Shown here: in pieces, positions 1-6,488 of the stretch | Position numbering within the stretch: position 1 is the stretch's first letter | Layout of the letters: each line of letters begins with the position of its first letter | Assembly (NCBI GenBank): GCA_023436025.1 | Contig: JAEZKX010000109.1 | Location: 1 to 13,519 of the forward strand | Direction: 5' to 3' | Origin: Pseudomonadota bacterium | GTDB lineage: Bacteria > Pseudomonadota > Gammaproteobacteria > Burkholderiales > Burkholderiaceae_C | Length of the DNA: 13,519 bases | Translations under genes and position numbers: made by a program | Notes under the pieces: model-generated | The model's input: only the letters and a program-made list of their open reading frames with translations | Databases searched by the model: none | What the model was told of the DNA's origin: nothing

Positions 1-18
1 ATGTGTATAAAGAGACAG
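1..18. other. Sequencing-adapter remnant (Tn5/Nextera mosaic end)
   Basis: The window opens with ATGTGTATAAAGAGACAG. The Tn5 mosaic end used in Nextera libraries ends in ATGTGTATAAGAGACAG, so the match is complete except for one extra A in the TATAA run. The AT-rich adapter stops abruptly at position 18, where GC-rich chromosomal sequence begins. This is best read as untrimmed library sequence at a contig end, not biology. It also adds a few false codons to the gene that runs into it. Confidence 0.93.
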
Positions 19-157
19 CCTGGCGCCAGCCCGGCGCCGCCGACTGCCAGGCCCAGGCAGACACGGCGGCCAGGCCGGCCGCGGCCAGCACGGCCATCAG
101 CGCGCCGGCAAAGCGGCTGCGCCCCACCGGATGACTCACCGATGGGGGGCCGTGCAT
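19..157 (-). CDS. Small putative membrane protein, truncated by contig end
   Basis: A reading frame opens at an ATG 34 nt after the fabF stop and continues to the end of genuine sequence, giving 46 whole codons. It starts MHGPPSVSHPVGRSRF. From about residue 17 to 37 it is rich in Ala, Leu, Val and Trp, which fits one transmembrane segment after a short N-terminal tail with several Arg. From memory, small uncharacterised proteins of this kind follow fabF in some Comamonadaceae, before the sigma-E (rpoE) genes. No clear Shine-Dalgarno site precedes the ATG, so the start is uncertain; an in-frame GTG at codon 7 is an alternative. Function is unknown. The break is an assembly limit: codons beyond position 19 come from adapter. 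Confidence 0.5.
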
Positions 158-191
158 GGCGGAAGCGGGCCCGGCCCGGACATCGGGCCGC

Positions 192-1433
192 TCAGACGCG
201 GCGGAAGACCAGGCTGCCGTTGGTGCCGCCGAAGCCGAAGTTGTTCTTCAGCGCCACATCGATCTTCAGGTCGCGCGCCTCGTTGGCGCAGTAGTCCAGG
301 TCGCACTCGGGGTCCTGGTTGAAGATGTTGATGGTGGGCGGGCTCTTCTGGTGGTGCAGCGCGAGCACGGTGAACACCGATTCGATGCCGCCGGCGCCGC
401 CCAGCAGGTGGCCGGTCATCGACTTGGTGGAGTTGACCACCGTCTTCTTCGCATGCTCGCCCAGCGCCAGCTTGATGGCGTTGGTCTCGTTGACGTCCCC
501 CAGCGGCGTGGAAGTGCCGTGCGCGTTGAGGTAGTGCACCTGGTCCGGGTTGACGCCCGCGTTCTTCATCGCGGCCAGCATGGAGCGCTTGGGTCCGTCG
601 ACGTTGGGCGCCGTCATGTGGAAGGCATCGGCGCTCATGCCGAAGCCGGCCAGCTCGGCGTAGATCTTCGCACCGCGCTTCTTCGCGTGCTCGTACTCCT
701 CGAGCACCAGCACGCCGCCGCCCTCGCCCAGCACGAAGCCGTCACGGTCCTTGTCCCAGGGGCGGGAGGCCGTCTTCGGATCGTCGTTGCGGGTGGACAG
801 GGCCCGGGCCGCGGCAAAGCCGCCGATGCCCAGAGGCGAGACGCACGATTCGGCGCCGCCGGCGATCATGATGTCGGCGTCACCGGATTCGATCATGCGG
901 CCGGACGTGCCGATCGCATGCAGGCCGGTGGTGCAGGCCGTCACGATGGCGATGTTGGGTCCCTGGAAGCCGTACTTGATCGACACGTGCCCGGAGATCA
1001 TGTTGATGATCGAGGCCGGCACGAAGAACGGCGAGATCCGGCGCGGGCCGCGGTTGACCAGCTCGGAGTGCTGCTCCTCGATCATCGGCAGCCCGCCGAT
1101 GCCGGAGCCGATGTTGACGCCGATGCGCGTGGCCAGTTCGCCATCCAGCCGGTCGCCCGTGGGCAACCCTGCGTCCTCGATGGCTTGTGCCGCGGCGGCC
1201 AGCCCGAGGTGGATGAAGCGGTCCATGTGCCGGGCTTCCTTCTCCAACATGTAGTCGGTGACCTGGAACCCCCGGACCTCGCCGGCGAACTTGACCGCCA
1301 GATTGGCGGTGTCGAAGGACTGGACGGTATCGATCCCCGAGCGGCCTGCCAGCAGGTTGGCCCAGGACTCGGCGACGGTGTTGCCCACGGGGCTCACGCA
1401 CCCGAGGCCCGTCACGACGACGCGGCGGCGCAC
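192..1433 (-). CDS. fabF: Beta-ketoacyl-ACP synthase II (FabF)
   Basis: This condensing enzyme elongates acyl-ACP with malonyl-ACP in the cytosolic type II fatty-acid pathway. The product is 413 residues, the same length as E. coli FabF. The thiolase-fold Cys-His-His triad is visible: Cys167 in VTACTTG, His305 in NAHGTSTPLGD and His342 in KSMTGHLLGGAGG. The C-terminal glycine-rich loop NNFGFGGTN is also present. The start is a GTG at 1433, which gives MRRRVVVTGLG, the usual FabF beginning. AAGG lies 9 nt upstream, inside the acpP end, and the acpP stop is only 4 nt away, so translation is probably coupled. A longer frame runs back through acpP, but its extra 75 residues are out-of-frame acpP sequence and are not FabF-like. 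Confidence 0.97.
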   Translation of the reverse strand: MRRRVVVTGLGCVSPVGNTVAESWANLLAGRSGIDTVQSFDTANLAVKFAGEVRGFQVTDYMLEKEARHMDRFIHLGLAAAAQAIEDAGLPTGDRLDGELATRIGVNIGSGIGGLPMIEEQHSELVNRGPRRISPFFVPASIINMISGHVSIKYGFQGPNIAIVTACTTGLHAIGTSGRMIESGDADIMIAGGAESCVSPLGIGGFAAARALSTRNDDPKTASRPWDKDRDGFVLGEGGGVLVLEEYEHAKKRGAKIYAELAGFGMSADAFHMTAPNVDGPKRSMLAAMKNAGVNPDQVHYLNAHGTSTPLGDVNETNAIKLALGEHAKKTVVNSTKSMTGHLLGGAGGIESVFTVLALHHQKSPPTINIFNQDPECDLDYCANEARDLKIDVALKNNFGFGGTNGSLVFRRV

Positions 1434-1437
1434 GAAC

Positions 1438-1677
1438 TCAGGCCTTCTGGTGCTGCTGGGCGTAGTCGATGGCGTTCTGCACCGTGGTGATCTTCTCGGC
1501 GTCCTCGTCCGGGATCTCGATGCCGAACTCGTCCTCGAGAGCCATGACCAGCTCCACCGTGTCCAGGGAGTCCGCGCCGAGGTCGGCCACGAAGGCCTTC
1601 TCGTTGGTGACCTGGGACTCCTCCACGCCGAGCTGCTCGGCGATGATTTTTTTGACACGTGCTTCGATATCGCTCAT
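1438..1677 (-). CDS. acpP: Acyl carrier protein
   Basis: This is the small acidic protein that carries growing acyl chains on a 4'-phosphopantetheine arm through FabD, FabH, FabG and FabF, and donates acyl groups to PlsX. It has 79 residues, the normal size. The arm attaches at Ser37 in the motif GADSLDTVEL, followed by the acidic recognition helix (ELVMALEDEFGIEIPDEDAE). GAGGGA lies just upstream of the ATG and is a good ribosome site. The 81-nt space after fabG is the largest inside the fabH-to-fabF run. It contains a possible -10 box and a hairpin, which would fit the much higher demand for ACP than for its neighbours. The sequence is nearly what I expect for Comamonadaceae ACP, which supports the taxonomic placement. 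Confidence 0.98.
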   Translation of the reverse strand: MSDIEARVKKIIAEQLGVEESQVTNEKAFVADLGADSLDTVELVMALEDEFGIEIPDEDAEKITTVQNAIDYAQQHQKA

Positions 1678-1709
1678 GGTTCCCTCAAAGGGTTGTGATT
1701 GAACTGGTG

Positions 1710-1715
1710 ATTTTA
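1710..1715 (-). promoter_or_regulatory. Possible acpP -10 box
   Basis: On the minus strand the hexamer is TAAAAT, 5 of 6 bases of the sigma-70 -10 consensus, in an AT-rich patch of otherwise GC-rich DNA. It lies 32 nt upstream of the acpP ATG, which would give a leader of about 25 nt. No convincing -35 hexamer lies 16-18 nt further upstream, so this is a suggestion only. A separate acpP promoter inside the fab cluster is known in E. coli. Confidence 0.3.
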
Positions 1716-1720
1716 TGCCG

Positions 1721-1740
1721 CGCCGGATTTCAGCCCGGCG
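1721..1740 (-). other. Hairpin between fabG and acpP
   Basis: CGCCGG and CCGGCG form a perfect 6-bp inverted repeat around an 8-nt loop, 18 nt after the fabG stop. No T-run follows on the minus strand, so it does not look like a full intrinsic terminator. It could stabilise the 3' end of upstream message, partly attenuate read-through or set an RNA processing site before acpP. In DNA this GC-rich, a 6-bp match may also be chance. Confidence 0.35.
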
Positions 1741-1758
1741 TAGGCCGATAGGCCGCTT

Positions 1759-2499
1759 TCAGGCCATGTACATGCCGCCGTTGACGTGCAGCTCCTGGCC
1801 GGTGACGTAGCCCGCCTGCGGCGAGGCCAGGAAGGCCACCGCGTGGGCGACGTCCGCCGGCTTGCCGAGGTGGCCCAGCGGGATCTGGGCGAGCAGCGCC
1901 TTCTGCTGCTCCTGCGGCAGCGCGCCGGTCATGTCGGTCTCGATGAAGCCGGGCGCCACGCAATTGACGGTGATGCCGCGACTGCCGAGCTCGCGCGCCA
2001 GCGCGCGGGTCATGCCCGCCACCCCCGCCTTGGCAGCCGCGTAGTTGGCCTGGCCCGGGTTGCCGGAGGCGCCGACCACGCTGGTGATGTTGACGATGCG
2101 GCCGTAGCGCTGCTTCATCATCGTGCGCATGACGGCACGGCTGAGCCGGAACACCGCCTTCAGGTTGGTGTCGACGACGGCATCCCAGTCCTCGTCCTTC
2201 AGCCGCATGGCCAGCATGTCGCGGGTGATGCCGGCATTGTTGACCAGCACCTGCAGCCCGCCGTGTTCCTTGACGATGGTTTCGACCAGCGCCTCGGCGG
2301 CCTGGGCGTCGTTGACGTCGAGCCGGGCGCCGCGGCAGCCGGCGTACTGCGCCAGCGCCTGGCTCACCTTGGCGGCGCCGTCGTCGGTGGTGGCGGTGCC
2401 CACCACCTTCATGCCGCGGGCGGCGAGCTCCTGCGCGATGGCCGCGCCGATACCGCGCGAGGCCCCGGTGACCAGGGCGACCTGGGTGTCCGTCGTCAT
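1759..2499 (-). CDS. fabG: 3-oxoacyl-ACP reductase (FabG)
   Basis: This NADPH-dependent short-chain dehydrogenase/reductase performs the first reduction of each elongation cycle (3-ketoacyl-ACP to 3-hydroxyacyl-ACP). It has 246 residues; E. coli FabG has 244. The Rossmann cofactor loop TGASRGIG is at 11-18 and NNAG at 87-90. The catalytic set is Asn112, Ser140 (NITS), Tyr153 and Lys157 (YAAAK). The PGFIETDMT stretch (183-191) and the C-terminal VNGGMYMA are typical of FabG. The ATG start overlaps the fabD stop as ATGA, and AAGGGA lies about 8 nt upstream inside fabD, so the two are translationally coupled. A longer frame upstream is out-of-frame fabD sequence. Confidence 0.97.
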   Translation of the reverse strand: MTTDTQVALVTGASRGIGAAIAQELAARGMKVVGTATTDDGAAKVSQALAQYAGCRGARLDVNDAQAAEALVETIVKEHGGLQVLVNNAGITRDMLAMRLKDEDWDAVVDTNLKAVFRLSRAVMRTMMKQRYGRIVNITSVVGASGNPGQANYAAAKAGVAGMTRALARELGSRGITVNCVAPGFIETDMTGALPQEQQKALLAQIPLGHLGKPADVAHAVAFLASPQAGYVTGQELHVNGGMYMA

Positions 2500-3446
2500 G
2501 CCAGCATTCCCTTCACTTCGGCCAGCGTGGCCGGATCGTACAGCGCGGCCGACTGCAGCGAGCCGTCGATCCGCTTGGCCAGGCCGGCCAGCACCTTGCC
2601 GGGACCGCATTCGACGATGGTGTCGACGCCGCGGCCGCGGATCGCCTGCACGCACTCCACCCAGCGCACCGGGCCGAAGGCCTGCTCGTAGAGGGCGGCC
2701 TTGATGCGTTCCGGGTCGGTCTCGACCTTCACCTCGATGTTGTTCACCACCGGGATGCGCGGCGCCTGCAGCGCCGTCGCGGCCAGCCGTTCCTTGAGCT
2801 TCTCGGCGGCCGGCTTCATCAGGCTGGAGTGGAAGGGCGCGCTCACCGGCAGCGGCAGCGCGCGCTTGGCGCCCATGCCCTTGAGCAGTTCGCAGGCCTT
2901 GTCGACGGCGGCCTTGCTGCCGGCGATCACGGTCTGCGCGGGATCGTTGAAGTTGACCGCCTCGACCACCTCGGCGCTGTTGAGGCCGAAGCTGCGCTGG
3001 GCCTCGGCGCAACCCTCGATGACGCGCTGCGCCTCCATGCCGAGGATGGCGGCCATGGCGCCAGTGCCCACCGGCACGGCTTCCTGCATGGCCTGGGCGC
3101 GGAAGCGCACCAGCGGCGCCGCATCGGCCAGGGTGAGCGCGCCGGCCGCGACCAGCGCGGAATACTCGCCCAGTGAATGTCCGGCCACCACGGCCGGCTC
3201 GGCGCCGCCTTCGGCGCGCCAGGCGCGGTAGGCGGCCACGCCGGCCACCAGCATCACAGGCTGGGTGTTGGTCGTCAGCGCCAGTGCTTCCTTCGGGCCT
3301 TCGTGGATCAGGCGGCCGACATCCTCGCCGAGGGCGTCGGAAGCTTCGCGCAGCGTCTGCACCACGGCCGGGTGGTCGCCCCAGGCGTCGAGCATGCCGA
3401 CGGCCTGCGAACCCTGGCCGGGAAAGACGAAAGCGAACGGTTTCAT
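2496..3446 (-). CDS. fabD: Malonyl-CoA:ACP transacylase (FabD)
   Basis: FabD transfers malonate from CoA to ACP, giving the extender unit used by FabH and FabF. The protein has 316 residues, slightly longer than E. coli FabD (309). It begins MKPFAFVFPGQGSQ with the GQGSQ motif at 10-14. The nucleophile elbow GHSLGEYSA contains His90-Ser91. Arg116 in RFRAQAM is the predicted malonate-binding Arg, and His206 in SAPFHSSLM completes the dyad. A GGAG about 9 nt before the ATG is a usable ribosome site. It follows fabH by 40 nt and overlaps fabG by 4 nt, the conserved fabH-fabD-fabG order. Confidence 0.97.
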   Translation of the reverse strand: MKPFAFVFPGQGSQAVGMLDAWGDHPAVVQTLREASDALGEDVGRLIHEGPKEALALTTNTQPVMLVAGVAAYRAWRAEGGAEPAVVAGHSLGEYSALVAAGALTLADAAPLVRFRAQAMQEAVPVGTGAMAAILGMEAQRVIEGCAEAQRSFGLNSAEVVEAVNFNDPAQTVIAGSKAAVDKACELLKGMGAKRALPLPVSAPFHSSLMKPAAEKLKERLAATALQAPRIPVVNNIEVKVETDPERIKAALYEQAFGPVRWVECVQAIRGRGVDTIVECGPGKVLAGLAKRIDGSLQSAALYDPATLAEVKGMLA

Positions 3447-3486
3447 GCGGGTCGTCTCCGAATCGTTTGTCAGCCGCGTGTGCGGC

Positions 3487-4464
3487 TCAGAAGTCCAGCA
3501 GGACGGCGCCCCAGGTGAAGCCGCCGCCCACGCCCTCGAGCATCAGCGTGTCGCCCTTGACGATCTTGCCGCTGCGCACCGCGGCGTCGAGCGCCAGCGG
3601 GATGGAGGCGGCCGAGGTGTTGCCGTGCTGGTCGACGGTGACCACCAGCTTGTCCAGCGGCAGCTTCAGCTTCTTGGCCGTGCCCTGCATGATGCGGATG
3701 TTGGCCTGGTGGGGGATCAGCCAGTCGATGTCGGCGTCGGTCTTGCCGGCCTTCCTGAGCGTGGTGCGGGCCGCGTCTTCCAGCACGCCCACCGCCAGCT
3801 TGAACACGGCCTGGCCGTCCATCTTGAGCAGCGGATCGCCGAGCACCTGGCCGCCCGCCACGGTACCCGGCACGCACAGGATGCCCACGTGCTTGCCGTC
3901 GGCGTGCAGGTCGGTCGCCAGGATGCCGGGCGTGTCGGAGGCCTCCAGCACCACCGCGCCGGCGCCGTCGCCGAACAGCACGCAGGTGGTGCGGTCCTGG
4001 AAGTCGAGGATGCGCGAGAACACCTCGGCGCCGACCACCAGCGCCTTGCTGGCGGAGCCGGTGCGGATCATCGCGTCGGCCACGGTCAACGCATAGACGA
4101 AGCCGCTGCACACCGCCTGCACGTCGAAGGCCGGGCAGCCGGCGATGCCCAGCTTGTTCTGCAGGATGCACGCCGACGAGGGGAACACCATGTCGGGCGT
4201 GGAGGTGGCCACGATGATCAGGTCGATCTCGCCGGCCTGGCGGCCCGCGGCCTCCAGGGCCGCGCGGGCGGCATGGACGCCGAGCTCGCTGCTGGTCACG
4301 TCCGGCTCTGCGAAGTGCCGGGCACGGATGCCGGTGCGCTCCACGATCCACTGGTCGGAAGTCTCGACGCCACCGGCAGCGAGTTGCGCGGCGAGGTCCG
4401 CGTTGGTCACGCGCTTCGGCGGCAGGTAGCTGCCAGTGCCCGTGATGCGGGAATATCGGGTCAT
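3487..4464 (-). CDS. fabH: Beta-ketoacyl-ACP synthase III (FabH)
   Basis: FabH condenses acetyl-CoA with malonyl-ACP to start fatty-acid synthesis, upstream of FabF. It has 325 residues, close to the usual 317-330. The catalytic Cys119 is in QAVCSGFVYAL. His252 lies in IPHQANIRI and Asn282 in QHGNTSAAS, completing the Cys-His-Asn triad of the KAS III family. The C-terminal GVGGGFTWGA is also typical. The chosen ATG (MTRYSRITGTGSYLP) matches the normal FabH N-terminus. It lies 4 nt after the plsX stop with no obvious Shine-Dalgarno site, so translation probably depends on ribosomes finishing plsX. A frame extending further upstream is plsX sequence read out of frame. Confidence 0.97.
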   Translation of the reverse strand: MTRYSRITGTGSYLPPKRVTNADLAAQLAAGGVETSDQWIVERTGIRARHFAEPDVTSSELGVHAARAALEAAGRQAGEIDLIIVATSTPDMVFPSSACILQNKLGIAGCPAFDVQAVCSGFVYALTVADAMIRTGSASKALVVGAEVFSRILDFQDRTTCVLFGDGAGAVVLEASDTPGILATDLHADGKHVGILCVPGTVAGGQVLGDPLLKMDGQAVFKLAVGVLEDAARTTLRKAGKTDADIDWLIPHQANIRIMQGTAKKLKLPLDKLVVTVDQHGNTSAASIPLALDAAVRSGKIVKGDTLMLEGVGGGFTWGAVLLDF

Positions 4465-4468
4465 CGTG

Positions 4469-5518
4469 TCAGACGGCCGCGGCCAGCGGCTGGGCGTCGC
4501 CCTCGGCGCCGACCAGCAGGGGCCGGGCGTGGGCGATGCGTGCCTGGACGCGGTCCAGCAGGTTGTTCCGGGCCGCATCATAAGCGCGGTTGAGCGCCTG
4601 CTCGAACGCGAGCTCATCGGCGGAGCCGTGGCTCTTGAAGACGAGGCCGCGCAAGCCCAGCAGGGCCGCGCCGTTGTAGCGGCGGTAGTCGACGCGCCGC
4701 TTGAAGGCGGAAAGGATGGGATAGGCCGCCAGCGCGGCCAGCTTGGACAGCGGCGTGCGCGAGAACTCCTCGCGCAGGAAGCCGCCGATCATGGAGGCCA
4801 GGCCTTCGCTGGTCTTCAGCGCGACGTTGCCCACGAAGCCGTCGCACACGACGATCTCGGTGGTGCCCTTGAAGATGTCGTTGCCCTCGACGTTGCCGTA
4901 GAAATTGAGGTCGCCGGCGGCACCGGCGGCGCGCAGCAGCTCGCCGGCCTTCTTGATGACGTCGTTGCCCTTGATCACTTCCTCGCCGATGTTCAGCAGC
5001 CCGACGCTGGGGCTCTCGTGCCCCGTGAGCGCCGACACCAGGGCCGAGCCCATGACGGCGAACTGCAGCAGGTGCTGCTCGGTGCAGTCGACGTTGGCGC
5101 CGAGGTCGAGCACCGTCGTGGCCTCGCCCTTGGCGTTGGGCAGGCGCGAGGCAATGGCCGGTCGGTCGATGCCCTCGACCGTCTTGAGCAGGTAGCGCGC
5201 CAGCGCCATCAGCGCGCCGGTGTTGCCGGCGGAGACGGCCACCTGGGCCTGCCCCTCCTTCACCTGCTGGATGGCCACCCGCATGGAAGAGTCCTTCTTC
5301 TTGCGCAGGGCGACCTCCACGGAGTCATCCATGGACACGACCTCGGAGGCGGGAACCACGCTGGCGCGCGGATGCTGCAGCGGCGCTAGCGCCTGCGGCA
5401 CCCCCACCAGCAGCAGCCGGGCATCGGGATGCGCCTCGAGGAATTGGCGGCAGGCGGCCAGCGTCACGCGCGGGCCGTGGTCGCCGCCCATGCAATCGAC
5501 AGCAAGTGTCGTCGTCAT
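4469..5518 (-). CDS. plsX: Phosphate acyltransferase PlsX
   Basis: PlsX converts acyl-ACP and phosphate to acyl-phosphate, the acyl donor for PlsY in glycerophospholipid synthesis. It is a peripheral membrane enzyme linking the fab pathway to lipids. The product has 349 residues against about 350 in the family. Recognisable blocks are the N-terminal LAVDCMGGDHGP (5-16), SAGNTGAL (96-103), DLGANVDC (138-145), LLNIGEE (174-180) and CDGFVGNV (225-232). The ATG at 5518 is chosen because MTTTLAVDCMGGD is the normal PlsX start, although no clear ribosome site precedes it. An in-frame GTG 9 codons upstream is possible. The gene lies 100 nt after rpmF, with a strong hairpin between them, and 4 nt before fabH. 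Confidence 0.96.
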   Translation of the reverse strand: MTTTLAVDCMGGDHGPRVTLAACRQFLEAHPDARLLLVGVPQALAPLQHPRASVVPASEVVSMDDSVEVALRKKKDSSMRVAIQQVKEGQAQVAVSAGNTGALMALARYLLKTVEGIDRPAIASRLPNAKGEATTVLDLGANVDCTEQHLLQFAVMGSALVSALTGHESPSVGLLNIGEEVIKGNDVIKKAGELLRAAGAAGDLNFYGNVEGNDIFKGTTEIVVCDGFVGNVALKTSEGLASMIGGFLREEFSRTPLSKLAALAAYPILSAFKRRVDYRRYNGAALLGLRGLVFKSHGSADELAFEQALNRAYDAARNNLLDRVQARIAHARPLLVGAEGDAQPLAAAV

Positions 5519-5566
5519 GGACTGGACTGTAGAGCCAAACTGCACCGTTCCGGGGCCCGACAAGAC

Positions 5567-5603
5567 AAAGGCCCGAACTGCGCACCAGCGCAGCCGGGCC
5601 TTT
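5567..5603 (-). terminator. Long hairpin between rpmF and plsX
   Basis: Arms AAAGGCCCG and CGGGCCTTT (9 bp, perfect) enclose a second perfect stem, CTGCGC/GCGCAG, separated by a 2x1 internal loop and closed by a 4-nt loop. The hairpin begins 15 nt after the rpmF stop, where an intrinsic terminator would sit. Only a weak T-rich tail (TTTGTCTTGT) follows, so it may be a partial terminator or a stabilising 3' end for the rpmF message. Either role would let abundant L32 message coexist with lower plsX-fab expression. The structure is certain as sequence; the role is inferred. Confidence 0.6.
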
Positions 5604-5618
5604 CGGCTCGGGAGAAGA

Positions 5619-5801
5619 TCAGGCGTCGTTCTTCGTCTTGAGCACCTTGCGGCCACGGTAGAAGCCGGTCGGGCTGATGTGGTGGCGCAGGTGGGTTTCG
5701 CCGGTGGTCGGCTCGACGGCCATGCCCGGCACCGTCAGGGCGTTGTGCGAACGGTGCATGCCGCGCTTGGAAGGCGACTTCTTGTTTTGCTGGACAGCCA
5801 T
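5619..5801 (-). CDS. rpmF: 50S ribosomal protein L32
   Basis: L32 is a small basic component of the large ribosomal subunit. The product has 60 residues and begins MAVQQNKKSPSKRGMHRSHN, the standard L32 start. The C-terminus HHISPTGFYRGRKVLKTKNDA-type ending is also characteristic. There are no cysteines, so it is the zinc-independent form, as in E. coli. AGGAG sits 6 nt before the ATG, the best ribosome site in this operon. The gene follows yceD after 110 nt with its own likely promoter and is followed by a terminator-like hairpin. The yceD-rpmF-plsX order is very widely conserved in proteobacteria. Confidence 0.97.
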   Translation of the reverse strand: MAVQQNKKSPSKRGMHRSHNALTVPGMAVEPTTGETHLRHHISPTGFYRGRKVLKTKNDA

Positions 5802-5822
5802 GGAGGGCTCCTGGATTCTGCC

Positions 5823-5843
5823 GGCGGCCCGCTGAAGGCCGCC
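5823..5843 (-). other. Hairpin in the rpmF leader
   Basis: GGCGGCC and GGCCGCC form a perfect 7-bp stem with a 7-nt loop, about 10 nt upstream of the rpmF ribosome site and inside the leader expected from the TATAAT at 5890-5895. It may protect the leader or influence L32 translation. No function can be read from sequence alone. Confidence 0.4.
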
Positions 5844-5889
5844 CGGGGTTGGAAGGTGGACGAAGGCGCAGCGATGCGCGAAGCCAACG

Positions 5890-5895
5890 ATTATA
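5890..5895 (-). promoter_or_regulatory. Predicted rpmF promoter -10 box
   Basis: On the minus strand a perfect TATAAT lies 16 nt after the yceD stop and 88 nt before the rpmF ATG. The hexamer at 17-nt spacing is GCAGTA, a poor -35, and it overlaps the last codons of yceD. The consensus -10 in GC-rich intergenic DNA right before a ribosomal-protein gene is the evidence. The start point would be near 5883, giving a leader of about 80 nt. Lack of a -35 match is the main doubt. Confidence 0.55.
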
Positions 5896-5911
5896 GCCCA
5901 AGTCCACTTTC

Positions 5912-6463
5912 CTACTGCTTCCGACCCTTCAGGGCGCCCAGCACGGCGAAGGGATTCTCCTTCTCGGCCGCGGCTTCCTCGAAGCCGGGATCGGCAGCGG
6001 ACATCTTCACCGGCTCCGGGCAGACCGCGTGGCGCGGGGCCACCGGCACCTCCATCAGCAGCTCGTCCTCGACCAGCTCGTGCAGGTCGAAGCTGCGGCT
6101 GAGCGCCAGCAGATCCTCCTCGGCCTCGTCGTCCTCGGCCGCCGCGGTGGCCTCGTCGGCGACGAAGCGGAAATCGCGATCGACGGCCAGCGGCACCTCC
6201 ACCGGCCGCAGGCAGCGCTGGCACACCAGCGGCAGGCTGGCGTCGGCGCGCAGGTGCAACCAGACCTCCGGTTGCACGTGGCGCGGGTTGCGCAGCTCGC
6301 CGCGCGCCTCCCAGTGGACGCTGCGCTCGGCAGGACCGCCCTCGGTGTCGATCTCGGCGGACAGCCGCCGGTACTGCGCCAGCGGGTCGGTGGATTGCAG
6401 GACGGCGCCGTCCTCGGCAAAGCGGCGCACATCCAGGCGACGCGGGTCGAACTCCTTGGCCAT
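5912..6463 (-). CDS. yceD: YceD family (DUF177) ribosome-associated protein
   Basis: This family is linked to 23S rRNA accumulation and large-subunit biogenesis, and it nearly always lies upstream of rpmF, as here. The product has 183 residues. A CxxC pair (Cys81, Cys84 in LVCQRCLRPVEVPL) is the family's central signature and is followed by an acidic stretch (about 103-117) rich in Asp and Glu. The C-terminus ENPFAVLGALKGRK (169-182) is a typical conserved tail. The ATG at 6463 (MAKEFDPRRLDV) is chosen over one at 6541, which would add 26 unlike residues and overlap the divergent gene. A TACACT six nt before the ATG could be a -10 for a nearly leaderless message, but no -35 is visible. Confidence 0.9.
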   Translation of the reverse strand: MAKEFDPRRLDVRRFAEDGAVLQSTDPLAQYRRLSAEIDTEGGPAERSVHWEARGELRNPRHVQPEVWLHLRADASLPLVCQRCLRPVEVPLAVDRDFRFVADEATAAAEDDEAEEDLLALSRSFDLHELVEDELLMEVPVAPRHAVCPEPVKMSAADPGFEEAAAEKENPFAVLGALKGRKQ

Positions 6464-6488
6464 GCAGCCAGTGTAAGAGAATGGCCGG

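Noticed and set aside
1..18. A real Tn5 transposon end inserted downstream of fabF
   Set aside because: The sequence is the hyperactive mosaic end used in library preparation, sits exactly at the window edge, and no transposon genes are seen.
156..1490. 444-codon open frame on the plus strand opposite fabF and acpP
   Set aside because: Same GC-driven shadow effect. fabF and acpP on the minus strand are full length with their active sites, and the plus frame has an unnatural composition.
3265..4593. Long plus-strand frame opposite fabH
   Set aside because: It is an antisense shadow of fabH, which is complete and matched by family motifs.
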